64,000 nucleotides of DNA, from positions 62,001 through 126,000 of the forward strand of contig DDTB01000011.1 in the NCBI GenBank assembly GCA_002343985.1. The letters are read 5' to 3'. This DNA comes from Chitinophagaceae bacterium UBA2375 (GTDB lineage: Bacteria > Bacteroidota > Bacteroidia > Chitinophagales > Chitinophagaceae). Positions 41,170-49,798 of the stretch are shown here, piece after piece. Below the pieces are notes generated by a model. It made no database searches. It worked only from the letters and a program-made list of their open reading frames with translations, and was not told where the DNA came from. Within the stretch, counting starts at the first letter, position 1, and each line of letters opens with the position of its first letter. Both the position numbers and the translations under genes were made by a program.

Positions 41170-44127
41170 TCAGGCTTTGGCAGCAGCGGCTTTGGTCACC
41201 ACTTCATCAGCCTTACCCAATGGTTTATCTTTTGCAAAGTCGACCAGTACTGGTGCACCCACAAAGATAGATGAGTAAGAACCGGTGATCACACCAACCA
41301 GCATCGCGAAAGCGAAACCACGGGTTACTTCACCACCGAAGATGAACAACACGAGCAGTACCAGGAATACCGTTACGGATGTCATGATGGTACGGCTCAG
41401 GGTATCGTTGATGGCCCTGTTGATGATGGTTGTTTTGTCGGCATTCTTCATGCCACGGCTGTATTCGCGGATCCTGTCGAACACGATCACCGTATCGTTC
41501 ATCGAGAAACCAATAACGGTCAGGATGGCGGCGATAAAGTGCTGGTCGATTTCCAGCGGGAATGGAACGATTTCGCGGCAGAAAGAGAATACGGCGAGGG
41601 TAACCAATACGTCGTGCAGGATGGTGAGGATGGTACCGGCTGAATACCTCCAGTCGCGGAAGCGGATGAAGATATACAGGAAGATCACCAACACAGCGAA
41701 TAATGTCGCTTTAACGGCGCCGCGTTTCAGGTCTTCCGAAATGCTGGGCTGCACCGTTGTGGAACTTTCAATATGCTTCTTCCTAAAGTCATCGAAACTC
41801 AGGGTTGCAGGCAACACCTTTTTCAAGCCTTCATACATTTTTGTTTCAACCGCTTCATCCGCATTGTCAACTCCTTTCATGTATGATGTGGTGATGTTCA
41901 GGTGCCTGTTATCGCCAACTGTTTTGATCACAGGGTAATCACCGAATGCATTTTTCAGGTCATCGCGGATATCGTCATTGTTAACCGGTTTGTCGAACGA
42001 AACAGTATAACTGCGTCCACCCTTGAATTCCACACCTTGGTCGAACCCATTGAAGAAGGAAGCGACACCCAGTAAACATACAATAGTGGAAATCACGTAA
42101 GCGATCTTCCTTTTTTCAATGAATTTGAAATTGGCATTCTTGAAAATATTTTCAGAAAGCTTGGTGGAATATTTAAGGTGACGGTTTTTGTTGGTGAAGA
42201 TATCGGTTACCAGCCTGGATACCAGGATACCGCAGAAAAGCGAAAGCAGGATACCGATAATCTGTGTGGTGGCGAAGCCCAATACCGGGCCCAAACCAAA
42301 ATACACCAGGATGATCGCAGTTAACAATGACGTTACGTGCGCGTCGATAACCGGCGGCAATGACCGGTTGTAACCGTCGCTGACCGCTTGCTGGTATGTT
42401 TTTCCGGCACGCAATTCATCCTTGATCCTTTCAAAAATAATTACATTGGTATCTACGGCCAGGCCGATGGTCAGTACCAAACCGGCGATACCGGCGGCAG
42501 TCAGCGTCAGGCCCATGGCTGTAAGGATGCCCACGGTAAACAGCAGGTTCAGGATCAGGGCTGTGTTTGCCACCCAACCGGCTGTATTATAATATATGAG
42601 CATCAGGATGAAGATCACGGCAAATGAAATCAGGAACGACATGGCGCCACCACGCACGGCATCTTTACCGAGGGTAGGGCCCACCACCTGCTCAGCCACA
42701 ATTTTGGCCGGTGCATCCAGCTTACCAGATTTCAGGATATTCGCAAGGTCCTGCGCTTCTTCAACCGTGAAGTTTCCGGAAATTTCAGAACTGCCGCCTT
42801 CAATTGGCCCGTTTACGTTTGGCGCGCTGTACACAATATCGTCGAGTACAATGGCAATCGGACGGCCTACGTTTTTAGTAGTCAGCCTGGCCCAGGTTTT
42901 AGATCCTGTACCGGTCATTTGCATTTTAATGGCAGGCTTGCCATATTGGTCATAGTCCTGGCGGGCTTCATCCACACCATCGCCTTCCAGCGGCGCTTTT
43001 TCAGAGCCGGGGATGGTTTTGAGGATGTAGAGGGGCAGGAAACGTGCATTTCCTTTTGCCGCTTTTTCTTCCAGGCCAAACACGAATTTGGCGTTTGAAG
43101 GCAGGGCGTTTTTCACTACATCGTTATTGATGTATGAATAAAACAATCCTGTATCCTTAAGCGCTACAGCGCCAATGTTGGGAGAATAATAAGGGCGTCC
43201 ATTAGCATCAGCTTGTGGCTGAATGGGGTTGATGATGCTCAGGAATGGATTGGCATTCTTAGCAGCAAGGGCAGAATCTTTCAGCGCTGTGGTATCACCT
43301 GCACTGATTCCGTTTAAGTAATTCTGAAGGCTTTTATCGGCATTCACCAGGGCCTGGTCTAATTCATCGAGGCGGTACACTTCCCAGAACTGCAGGTTCG
43401 CGGAAGACTGCAACACTTTACGTACCCTTTCCGGATCCTTGATGCCGGCCAGTTCCACGTTGATCACACCTTTGTTTTCGTCAAGGTTGATATTGGGCTG
43501 TGCCACACCGAATTTATCGATACGCTTTACCAGGATCTTGTACGTTTGATTGATGGCGCCTTTGGCAACGGTTTTAATCTTATTGATAACAGCGTTGTCG
43601 TTATCGCTGATCTTAATGTCTTTACCAGGGCCGGCGAACAGTCCGGATAATTTACCCGTTCCGTTTTGCTTAATATAATTGTCCGCGAACAGCGTTATGA
43701 AATCCGTTTCGCTTTTTTGTTTTTCCGCGCGGGCCGATGCCAAAGCTTTTTGCAGAGCCTGGTCTTTAGGGTTATTGCTTAATGACTTCAGCAAACCTTC
43801 GAGGCTCACATCCATGGTCACGCTCATACCACCCTGCAGGTCAAGGCCGAGGTTCAACTCGTTTTCCTTGCACTTCTGGTAGCTGGTACCCACGATCGGG
43901 AAGATGCTTTCATCTTTGGTGCTATCGAGGATGCGCTGTGTTTTTGCTTCAATCAGTGCTTCCTTAGCTTCGGGCGACAGATTAGTTGTCAGGGGTTTCA
44001 CCAAACGCTCCGCCTGTGCTCTGACCTTTTTCTCATGGCTGCGGATCACCCAGGTGTAGGACAATTCCCACAATGATATCAGGGCTAACGCGATGGTAAA
44101 AAACCAGACTAAACCTTTCAGTTTCAT
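41170..44127 (-). CDS. secDF: Protein-export membrane protein SecDF (fused)
   Basis: It uses the proton gradient to pull secreted proteins through SecYEG. The 985 residues combine SecD and SecF, the usual arrangement in Bacteroidota. SecD: first helix, a large periplasmic P1 domain, then GLDLQGG (NLGLDLQGGMSVTM) and helices with TVGILTAMGLTLTAAGIAGLVLTIGLAVDTNVIIFERIKDELR. SecF begins near residue 660 (FKFIEKRKIAYVISTIVCLLG) and has VEFKGGRSY and FSMNDTVIVFDRIRE. The conserved Asp residues of the proton path lie in VDTNV and NDTV. YajC, another accessory of the complex, is encoded at 47400. A TATCTTTG box lies 42 bases upstream of the start. Confidence 0.96.
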   Translation of the reverse strand: MKLKGLVWFFTIALALISLWELSYTWVIRSHEKKVRAQAERLVKPLTTNLSPEAKEALIEAKTQRILDSTKDESIFPIVGTSYQKCKENELNLGLDLQGGMSVTMDVSLEGLLKSLSNNPKDQALQKALASARAEKQKSETDFITLFADNYIKQNGTGKLSGLFAGPGKDIKISDNDNAVINKIKTVAKGAINQTYKILVKRIDKFGVAQPNINLDENKGVINVELAGIKDPERVRKVLQSSANLQFWEVYRLDELDQALVNADKSLQNYLNGISAGDTTALKDSALAAKNANPFLSIINPIQPQADANGRPYYSPNIGAVALKDTGLFYSYINNDVVKNALPSNAKFVFGLEEKAAKGNARFLPLYILKTIPGSEKAPLEGDGVDEARQDYDQYGKPAIKMQMTGTGSKTWARLTTKNVGRPIAIVLDDIVYSAPNVNGPIEGGSSEISGNFTVEEAQDLANILKSGKLDAPAKIVAEQVVGPTLGKDAVRGGAMSFLISFAVIFILMLIYYNTAGWVANTALILNLLFTVGILTAMGLTLTAAGIAGLVLTIGLAVDTNVIIFERIKDELRAGKTYQQAVSDGYNRSLPPVIDAHVTSLLTAIILVYFGLGPVLGFATTQIIGILLSLFCGILVSRLVTDIFTNKNRHLKYSTKLSENIFKNANFKFIEKRKIAYVISTIVCLLGVASFFNGFDQGVEFKGGRSYTVSFDKPVNNDDIRDDLKNAFGDYPVIKTVGDNRHLNITTSYMKGVDNADEAVETKMYEGLKKVLPATLSFDDFRKKHIESSTTVQPSISEDLKRGAVKATLFAVLVIFLYIFIRFRDWRYSAGTILTILHDVLVTLAVFSFCREIVPFPLEIDQHFIAAILTVIGFSMNDTVIVFDRIREYSRGMKNADKTTIINRAINDTLSRTIMTSVTVFLVLLVLFIFGGEVTRGFAFAMLVGVITGSYSSIFVGAPVLVDFAKDKPLGKADEVVTKAAAAKA

Positions 44128-44168
44128 GTTACAGTACTTTTTATCTAGTAGTTAGTTTTTAGAGTTGG

Positions 44169-44176
44169 CAAAGATA
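44169..44176 (-). promoter_or_regulatory. secDF promoter -7 box
   Basis: TATCTTTG on the minus strand, a full -7 match, 41 bases before the secDF ATG, predicting a leader of roughly 35-40 bases. Confidence 0.6.
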
Positions 44177-44240
44177 GGGGAAAAATGGTACCATAACAGG
44201 GGCCTTGGTTTTTTCAAAAAATGCCATATTGCAGCCCGAA

Positions 44241-45557
44241 ATGAGCCTCAAAACCATCATTCTAAGCCTGTTTTCCGGACTTTTGGCCTTGAAATACCCC
44301 GGAAGGGCATTTTCGGGCACGAATCATCCCGGTAATGACATTTCTATTATGAACGATACCTTGCCATTCCCGCCCGAGGCCGGCGACAACCTGTTGGTTA
44401 ACCTGATGAAGCGGGACCCGGCATTTTTTCAACCCATCCTCAGCCAGCCTGATACCTTTCGGGTACAAATTATATATACATCCATACAGCGCGACAAATC
44501 GGGTAAGCCTTCATTAACCAACCACCGTTACCGCTTAAACCCAAATGAATATTTCTACCCGGCTTCAACCATCAAGTTGCCGGTAGCGATCCTGGCGGTG
44601 GAGAAAATGCGCGAACTGGGGCCATTGGGCATCAACCGGAATACCTGCATGGTAACCCGGCCGGCAGGGGAGCGATTGCCCGGGCATTACAATGAGCCCA
44701 ACGCTTTGGATGGAAAGCCATCGATTGATATGCTCATCCGGAAATTGTTTTTGGTAAGTGATAATGATGCATATAACCGGTTGTATGAGTTTATAGGGCA
44801 GGAGGAAATCAACCAACGGTTGCAAGCCCTTGGATTCCCGTCTGCTGAAATCAGGCACCGGTTAGACGTATCAATCAGTGAAGCGGAAAACCGCATCGCC
44901 AATGCCATAGATTTTTATGGGCCATCAGGAAATTTGATGCACCAGGTGCCGGAGCGGCGCAGCGCATGTTCATTTACCAAAAGAAGCGACCGCTTGGGCA
45001 ATGCATATTATAAAGGCAATGACCTGGTTATGGAGCCCATGGATTTTTCTAATAAAAACCGGATGGGTTTGGCCGACCTGCATGAAACACTGCTGCGACT
45101 GGTATTGCCCGAAACGGTGGAGGAACATAAGCGCTTCCGCTTACTGGATGAAGACAGGTCTTTTCTGCTTAAGGTTATGTCGCAGTTTCCCAAAGAATCC
45201 GTTTACCCTTCATACCCTGAACCTGATTACGGTAACGGGTATGCGAAGTTTATCCTGCCCGAGGATGCTTCGCAAACAAGAAAGAATCCGATCCGCAGCA
45301 TCAATAAAAGCGGCATGGCTTACGGGCATTTATTGGATGTGGCTTATGTTTTTGATGAACACACGGGCGTGGAGTTTTTTCTCTCTGCCATTATATGTTG
45401 TAACCGGGATGGTATTTTAAATGATGATGTGTATGAATATGAAGAAACCGGTTTTCCATTTTTTAAAAGACTGGGCCAGCTATTATATCAATATGAACGG
45501 GAAAGAAAGAGGCCGCACCGCGCGGATTTTTCAGAATTGATATTTTCGCCCCGATAA
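44241..45557 (+). CDS. Class A beta-lactamase-like serine hydrolase
   Basis: A 438-residue protein from Met at 44241, where a secretion signal begins (MSLKTIILSLFSGLLALKY). It carries the three serine-hydrolase motifs of the penicillin-binding fold: Ser109-x-x-Lys112 (PASTIKLPVAIL), Ser173-Asp-Asn (VSDNDAYN) and Lys356-Ser-Gly (INKSGMAYG). Class A beta-lactamases also need a Glu in ExxLN. This protein has MEPMDF (Glu265) in a comparable order, but Leu-Asn is missing, and the distance from the catalytic Ser is about 60 residues longer. It may therefore be a peptidase or esterase rather than a drug-resistance enzyme. It starts upstream of aspC with a 36-base gap. Confidence 0.8.
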   Translation: MSLKTIILSLFSGLLALKYPGRAFSGTNHPGNDISIMNDTLPFPPEAGDNLLVNLMKRDPAFFQPILSQPDTFRVQIIYTSIQRDKSGKPSLTNHRYRLNPNEYFYPASTIKLPVAILAVEKMRELGPLGINRNTCMVTRPAGERLPGHYNEPNALDGKPSIDMLIRKLFLVSDNDAYNRLYEFIGQEEINQRLQALGFPSAEIRHRLDVSISEAENRIANAIDFYGPSGNLMHQVPERRSACSFTKRSDRLGNAYYKGNDLVMEPMDFSNKNRMGLADLHETLLRLVLPETVEEHKRFRLLDEDRSFLLKVMSQFPKESVYPSYPEPDYGNGYAKFILPEDASQTRKNPIRSINKSGMAYGHLLDVAYVFDEHTGVEFFLSAIICCNRDGILNDDVYEYEETGFPFFKRLGQLLYQYERERKRPHRADFSELIFSPR

Positions 45558-45593
45558 TTAGCTACTTTTACCTTTTACCAGAATACGATTGCC

Positions 45594-46787
45594 ATGCACT
45601 TATCATCTTTGTTGACCCGGTTCAACGAACCGGAAACCCTTAAAATGGCCAAGCTGGGCCGTGAACTCAGGGCCAAAGGCGTTGACCTCACCGACCTGAG
45701 TTTGGGCGAACCGGATTTTGATACGCCCCAACATATTAAGGAAGCTGCCAAAAAAGCCATTGACGATAATTTTAGTCATTATACGCCTGTTGCCGGTTTT
45801 CTTGACCTTCGTGAAGCCGTATGCGCCAAACTCAAACGCGATAACGGTTTGCACTATACGCCGGAGCAGGTGGTGGTGAGTACCGGCGCTAAACAAAGCA
45901 TTGCCAATACCGTACTCGCGATTGTTGACCAGGGTGATGAAGTGATTATTCCCACGCCATACTGGGTTACTTACAGTGAAATCGTAAAACTGGCGGGTGG
46001 GGTACCGGTGCTGGTGAAAACATCTTTCAAGCATGGATTTAAAATTACTGCCGATGAACTCAGGGCGCATATCACGCCGAAGACAAAACTCTTCATGTTT
46101 TCATCTCCCTGTAACCCTACCGGTGCCATATACACGAAGGATGAGCTGGCATTGCTGGTGAATGTGTTTGAACAACACCCGGGTATATTTATTATGAGTG
46201 ATGAGATTTATGAGCATATTAATTTTACGGGTGAGCATGTCAGTATCGCTTCTTTTCCATCTGTGAAAGAACGGTGCATCATTATCAACGGGCTCAGTAA
46301 AGGCTTTGCCATGACGGGCTGGAGGCTCGGCTATATCGCAGCTCCTGCAGAGATTGCAAAAGCCTGTGATAAAATCCAGGGTCAATTTACCAGCGGTGCC
46401 AACTCGATTGCGCAGCGCGCCGCCGTTACAGCCTTATTGGGCGATTTAAGGCCCACCCTCGACATGGTGAAGAAATTCAGGGAGAGGAGGGATATTGTGA
46501 TGCAACTGATGTCGGCCATTCCCGGATTGGAATGCCATACACCACCCGGGGCTTTTTATGTTTTTCCTGATGTGAGCGCTTACTTTAACAAAAAAACGCC
46601 GGACGGTTCATTGGTTGAAAATGCCGACGACCTCTGCATGTACCTGCTCAATTCTGCGCATGTGTCGGTGGTAACGGGCAAGGCATTTGGCGAACCCAAT
46701 TGCATACGCATGTCGTTTGCGAACAGTACGGAAAATATTAAAAAGGGATTTGAGAAAATCAGGCTGGCTTTGGCTTCCTTATCCTGA
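45594..46787 (+). CDS. aspC: Aspartate aminotransferase, class I
   Basis: A PLP enzyme exchanging the amino group between aspartate and 2-oxoglutarate. The 397 residues include the substrate-arginine region near the N-terminus (LSLGEPDFDTP), SSPCNPTGAIYTKDEL near residue 170, SDEIYEHINF, the PLP lysine in NGLSKGFAMTGWRLGY, and the C-terminal Arg in NCIRMSFANS. These fit subgroup I-gamma, which in some bacteria also accepts prephenate. It is 36 bases downstream of the serine hydrolase gene and convergent with coaE (19-base gap). Confidence 0.93.
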   Translation: MHLSSLLTRFNEPETLKMAKLGRELRAKGVDLTDLSLGEPDFDTPQHIKEAAKKAIDDNFSHYTPVAGFLDLREAVCAKLKRDNGLHYTPEQVVVSTGAKQSIANTVLAIVDQGDEVIIPTPYWVTYSEIVKLAGGVPVLVKTSFKHGFKITADELRAHITPKTKLFMFSSPCNPTGAIYTKDELALLVNVFEQHPGIFIMSDEIYEHINFTGEHVSIASFPSVKERCIIINGLSKGFAMTGWRLGYIAAPAEIAKACDKIQGQFTSGANSIAQRAAVTALLGDLRPTLDMVKKFRERRDIVMQLMSAIPGLECHTPPGAFYVFPDVSAYFNKKTPDGSLVENADDLCMYLLNSAHVSVVTGKAFGEPNCIRMSFANSTENIKKGFEKIRLALASLS

Positions 46788-46806
46788 TCGTATATAACGG
46801 TACCGG

Positions 46807-47403
46807 CTACACGAAATTCGCCGCTCTTTGCATGAGTTGCCCGTGCAGTTCCAAAACCTGTGGTATCAGCAATTCCGTTTCATTGTTTTGCAGCACATAG
46901 GTACAACGCGCCATTTTTTCTTCCTCATTCATTTGGCGGTTCATGCGGGCCAATACCTGTTCTCGGCTCGCCCCATCGCGTTCCATCGTTCTTCTTATGC
47001 GCAGGTCCGTTGGCGCGTACACGCCGATAACGGCATCAAGTTGCGCATCTGAACCGCTTTCAAAAATCAGTGCCGCTTCTTTAATAGCGTAGGGCGATTG
47101 CTGTTTCCGCATCCAGGTTTCCGCATCCGCGATGGTAACCGGGTGCACGAGTGCATTTAATACCTGCAGTTTGGCGGGATCACGAAAAACAATGCCCGAC
47201 AGGTATGCGCGGTTCAGTGTGCCGCCTGCATAACTATCGGGCCCAAATGTTTTTTGTATGTCTTCTCTCAGCTCCTGGTTTTCGTTCATGAGCCTTTTTG
47301 CGGCGTCATCGGCATAATATACCGGTATCCCCAACAGTTCGAAAATTCTCGCCACCGTGGTTTTCCCGCTGCCGATACCGCCTGTTAGGCCCACACGCAT
47401 CAT
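46807..47403 (-). CDS. coaE: Dephospho-CoA kinase
   Basis: It phosphorylates the 3'-hydroxyl of dephospho-CoA, the last step of CoA synthesis. The 198 residues begin with the P-loop GLTGGIGSGKTT. The lid and substrate regions are ADDAAKRLMNEN, HPVTIADAETWMRKQ and EAALIFESGSDAQLDAVIGVYAP. The start ATGATG overlaps the yajC stop (TGA), which shows coupling with that gene. The second ATG three bases later is equally possible as the start. Confidence 0.94.
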   Translation of the reverse strand: MMRVGLTGGIGSGKTTVARIFELLGIPVYYADDAAKRLMNENQELREDIQKTFGPDSYAGGTLNRAYLSGIVFRDPAKLQVLNALVHPVTIADAETWMRKQQSPYAIKEAALIFESGSDAQLDAVIGVYAPTDLRIRRTMERDGASREQVLARMNRQMNEEEKMARCTYVLQNNETELLIPQVLELHGQLMQRAANFV

Positions 47404-47750
47404 GATGCTGATTTTGTGTCAGCTGGTTTGTTGACATTGGCTGTCCATTCCATGCTGATCGCGCTTTTTTCAATTTTAATGTAGCTGCCCGGGCTGGTTT
47501 CCAGCGACAGCGTGCCATCATCATTTACTTTATTTACTGTACCATGGATACCCGCGATGGTAACAATCTTATCGCCTTTCTGGATGTTCGTGATGAACTT
47601 CTTTTGCTCTTTGGCTTTTTTAGCCTGGGGGCGGATCATGAACAACCAAAATACCAGGATCATCATACCCATCATGATCAGGGTGCCGGTGCTGCTGGCT
47701 TTGCCGGAAGGATCAGGCGTCATCAAAAAAATGTTCAGTAATGAAAACAT
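47400..47750 (-). CDS. yajC: Preprotein translocase subunit YajC
   Basis: A 116-residue single-helix membrane protein that associates with SecDF and YidC. The helix (GTLIMMGMMILVFWLFMIRPQ) is followed by the conserved FMIRPQAKKAKEQKKFITNIQKGDKIVTIAGIHGTV segment, then a short beta-rich end. The order nusB-DUF1573-yajC-coaE is common in Bacteroidota. It is separated from DUF1573 by 44 bases. Confidence 0.93.
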   Translation of the reverse strand: MFSLLNIFLMTPDPSGKASSTGTLIMMGMMILVFWLFMIRPQAKKAKEQKKFITNIQKGDKIVTIAGIHGTVNKVNDDGTLSLETSPGSYIKIEKSAISMEWTANVNKPADTKSAS

Positions 47751-47794
47751 GTGTAAGGTTTGATTTAAGTGAAAAATGATTGGATATACTTTAT

Positions 47795-48244
47795 TTATTG
47801 TTCTTTGCCTAAAACAGTGCCTTTCATGATCAGTTCCGGGAAAGCCGGACTGGCATTGGAACTAACGGTTACGCTCTTGTGCGCTTCCCCAGGGCGGTTC
47901 GCGCTGTTGAACTTAACCTTGATAAAACCCAGTTCACCGGGCTTTACGGGCGCCTGTGGCTTATCGCCCACGGTGCAACCGCAACTGGCCGATACATTGT
48001 TCACCACCAAAGGTTCAGAACCTGTATTCTTGAAACGGAAACTATATTCCACGAGTTCGCCTTCGCGGATGGAGCCAAAATCGTATATGCTGTCAATGAC
48101 CTGGACGCTGGTAGGGGCTAACGCTTCTACAGGGGCCGCGGCACCTGCGTTGTGGTCGTGCTGGTCTGTTTTGCGCACATCGCAGGAAGCCAGGGATATC
48201 AGTATGGAAGCCGGTAAGGCCAGGAGCAGTATATTTCTGTTCAT
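47795..48244 (-). CDS. DUF1573 lipoprotein
   Basis: A 149-residue exported protein with lipobox SLASC (Cys17) when started at the Met at 48244. The mature part is an Ig-like DUF1573 domain: YDFGSIREGELVEYSFRFKNTG, then LVVNNVSASCGCTVGDKPQAPVKPGE, whose SASCGCT motif is typical and might bind metal or form a disulfide. The function of the family is unknown. The His-rich spacer after the lipidation site (DVRKTDQHDHNAGAAAP) probably is a tether. It lies between nusB (19-base gap) and yajC. Confidence 0.88.
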   Translation of the reverse strand: MNRNILLLALPASILISLASCDVRKTDQHDHNAGAAAPVEALAPTSVQVIDSIYDFGSIREGELVEYSFRFKNTGSEPLVVNNVSASCGCTVGDKPQAPVKPGELGFIKVKFNSANRPGEAHKSVTVSSNASPAFPELIMKGTVLGKEQ

Positions 48245-48263
48245 ACCTTGATACATATATTGG

Positions 48264-49196
48264 TTACAATATGCTGTTCTTAAATTGTTTTTTGTGGATC
48301 TTATTGTCAGCCGTCAGCTCCTTATGGATATTGTCGAGCAAGCCGTTGACAAACTGTCCGCTCTGCACCGTACTATATGCCTTGGCAATATCAATATATT
48401 CATTGATGGTAACCTTGGTGGGAATGGTTTCAAAATACAGGAACTCGCAAACGCCCATTTGCAGGATAATCAGGTCGAGTGAGGCGATGCGCTCTGCATC
48501 CCAGTTTTTCAATTTGGGTTTGATGAGCTCGAGTGTCACTTCTGATTTTTCCAAAACTGTTTTCAGCAGGCTTTGCGCGAACTCCCTTTTCTCCGGGCTT
48601 AAAATATCCAGGAAACTGTACTGTCCCGGCTTAGAAAGGTAATTCAATACCAGGGTGTGCATCATTTCGGCATCATCGTCCCAATTGATAAAATGCTCTT
48701 CAATATGGCTGATAAAATGCTCGTTGGGGAGCATGAGTTGCGTGAAAATGAATTCCAGGATTTTTTTCTCAGATTTTTTATCACGGGCGCCCAGTTGCGT
48801 GTACTCTTCATACTCTTCGGTCGCCAACAGTTCCTGGTAGATTTTTTTCAGCAGGTCGCTGTCGAGTACCTGGCTGCAATGCCCATCGTCACTGGCTTTA
48901 ATAAAACTGCTGTCTTCCAGGATTTTCCAGAGTACTTCATTACCGGCAATCCGCGTATTTACGGCCAGGTCGCCGGCGCTGGGCAAATGTTTGCTTGCTT
49001 TCAGGCGGGCATCCGTTTCGGCATACCGGGCCAGTTCTGTCAGAAAATATACAAGGTAAACATATAAAAGCCGGCTTTCTTCGATCTTACGGGTCAGGAT
49101 TGCCTGCGGTTCCCCGGGCTTTACCTCACCCTGGGCTGTATCCAGGCTGTACAGGGTCTGCATCACTTTCACCCGGATATTACGTCTGCTGATCAT
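48264..49196 (-). CDS. nusB: Transcription antitermination factor NusB, long form
   Basis: An RNA-binding protein that with NusE assembles antitermination complexes on rRNA operons. Start at 49196 (MISRRNIRVKVMQTLYSLDT) gives 310 residues, twice the E. coli length. The conserved NusB core is split: the N-terminal helix with the Arg-rich R(R)NIRVKVMQTLY and the C-terminal half (DWDAERIASLDLIILQMGVCEFLYFETIPTKVTINEYIDIAK, YSTVQSGQFVNGLLDNI). A middle segment of about 120 residues is a feature of the Bacteroidota family. A TAATTTTG promoter box lies 25 bases upstream. Confidence 0.92.
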   Translation of the reverse strand: MISRRNIRVKVMQTLYSLDTAQGEVKPGEPQAILTRKIEESRLLYVYLVYFLTELARYAETDARLKASKHLPSAGDLAVNTRIAGNEVLWKILEDSSFIKASDDGHCSQVLDSDLLKKIYQELLATEEYEEYTQLGARDKKSEKKILEFIFTQLMLPNEHFISHIEEHFINWDDDAEMMHTLVLNYLSKPGQYSFLDILSPEKREFAQSLLKTVLEKSEVTLELIKPKLKNWDAERIASLDLIILQMGVCEFLYFETIPTKVTINEYIDIAKAYSTVQSGQFVNGLLDNIHKELTADNKIHKKQFKNSIL

Positions 49197-49220
49197 GCGA
49201 AGAACTTTATTAATGGACGG

Positions 49221-49228
49221 CAAAATTA
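49221..49228 (-). promoter_or_regulatory. nusB operon promoter -7 box
   Basis: TAATTTTG on the minus strand, full -7 match, 24 bases before the nusB ATG. It is placed to drive nusB-DUF1573-yajC-coaE. Confidence 0.55.
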
Positions 49229-49307
49229 AGGTATTCGGGCCTGACTGCCACGGGATTAACGCTTTTTATACGTAAAATGAAAAAATGTCTTGTTTTCAAT
49301 CCCTGAA

Positions 49308-49355
49308 CCTGACAAGGCGGGAGGGAAAACCTGACAACAATGGCAGAAATGCCAT
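49308..49355 (+). promoter_or_regulatory. Repeat array upstream of groES
   Basis: Two copies of CCTGACAA (49308-49315 and 49330-49337) lie 22 bases apart, two helical turns. They are followed by the inverted repeat ATGGCA-GAAA-TGCCAT (49340-49355). The block ends 78 bases before the groES start. It is not the CIRCE element (TTAGCACTC-N9-GAGTGCTAA) and does not satisfy sigma-54 spacing. A heat-shock regulator site is a reasonable guess, nothing more. Confidence 0.4.
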
Positions 49356-49432
49356 TTGGTACGGATTTGGCTGTCCTTGCGTGCCCGAATGATCGGGTAC
49401 CAGATTCTAAACAAAATCAAACCTATACGTTT

Positions 49433-49714
49433 ATGGCAAAGAAGTTAAACATTACCCCATTGCACGACAGGGTGATTGTAAAACCAGCCGCCGCTGAAGA
49501 GAAAACGGCCGGTGGTATCATTATCCCGGATACAGCCAAGGAAAAACCGCAGCGCGGTACCGTAGTGGCAGCAGGCCCCGGTAAAAAAGACGAACCCGTA
49601 ACCGTAAAAGCCGGTGACACCGTACTGTATGGCAAATATGCAGGAACGGAAATTTCTGTGGAAGGAACAGACTACCTGATCATGCGTGAAAGCGATATCC
49701 TCGCCATCGTATAA
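49433..49714 (+). CDS. groES: Co-chaperonin GroES
   Basis: The heptameric lid of the GroEL folding chamber. Start at 49433 (MAKKLNITPLHDRVIVKPAAAEE) gives 93 residues. The mobile loop that docks on GroEL is EEKTAGGIIIPDTAKEKPQ and the roof loop is VTVKAGDTVLYGKYAGTEI. The frame is open further upstream, but those codons cross the regulatory repeats and are not typical. groEL follows after 84 bases, so the two form the usual operon. Confidence 0.97.
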   Translation: MAKKLNITPLHDRVIVKPAAAEEKTAGGIIIPDTAKEKPQRGTVVAAGPGKKDEPVTVKAGDTVLYGKYAGTEISVEGTDYLIMRESDILAIV

Positions 49715-49798
49715 TATAGTAAAGGCCTTTATACAAGGCTTTTGTCATGTATACCTTAACGCAAACGAATCATTCAAAAATCTCCAAATTAAAATACC

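Noticed and set aside
49330..49400. Sigma-54 promoter or CIRCE element before groES
   Set aside because: GG-N10-GC spacing is not met by any candidate (TGGC...TTGC has N8), and no TTAGCACTC-type CIRCE repeat is present.
49340..49432. Longer groES N-terminus (31 extra residues from an upstream ATG)
   Set aside because: The extension is unlike any GroES and runs across the inverted repeat upstream of groES. The canonical N-terminus starts at 49433.
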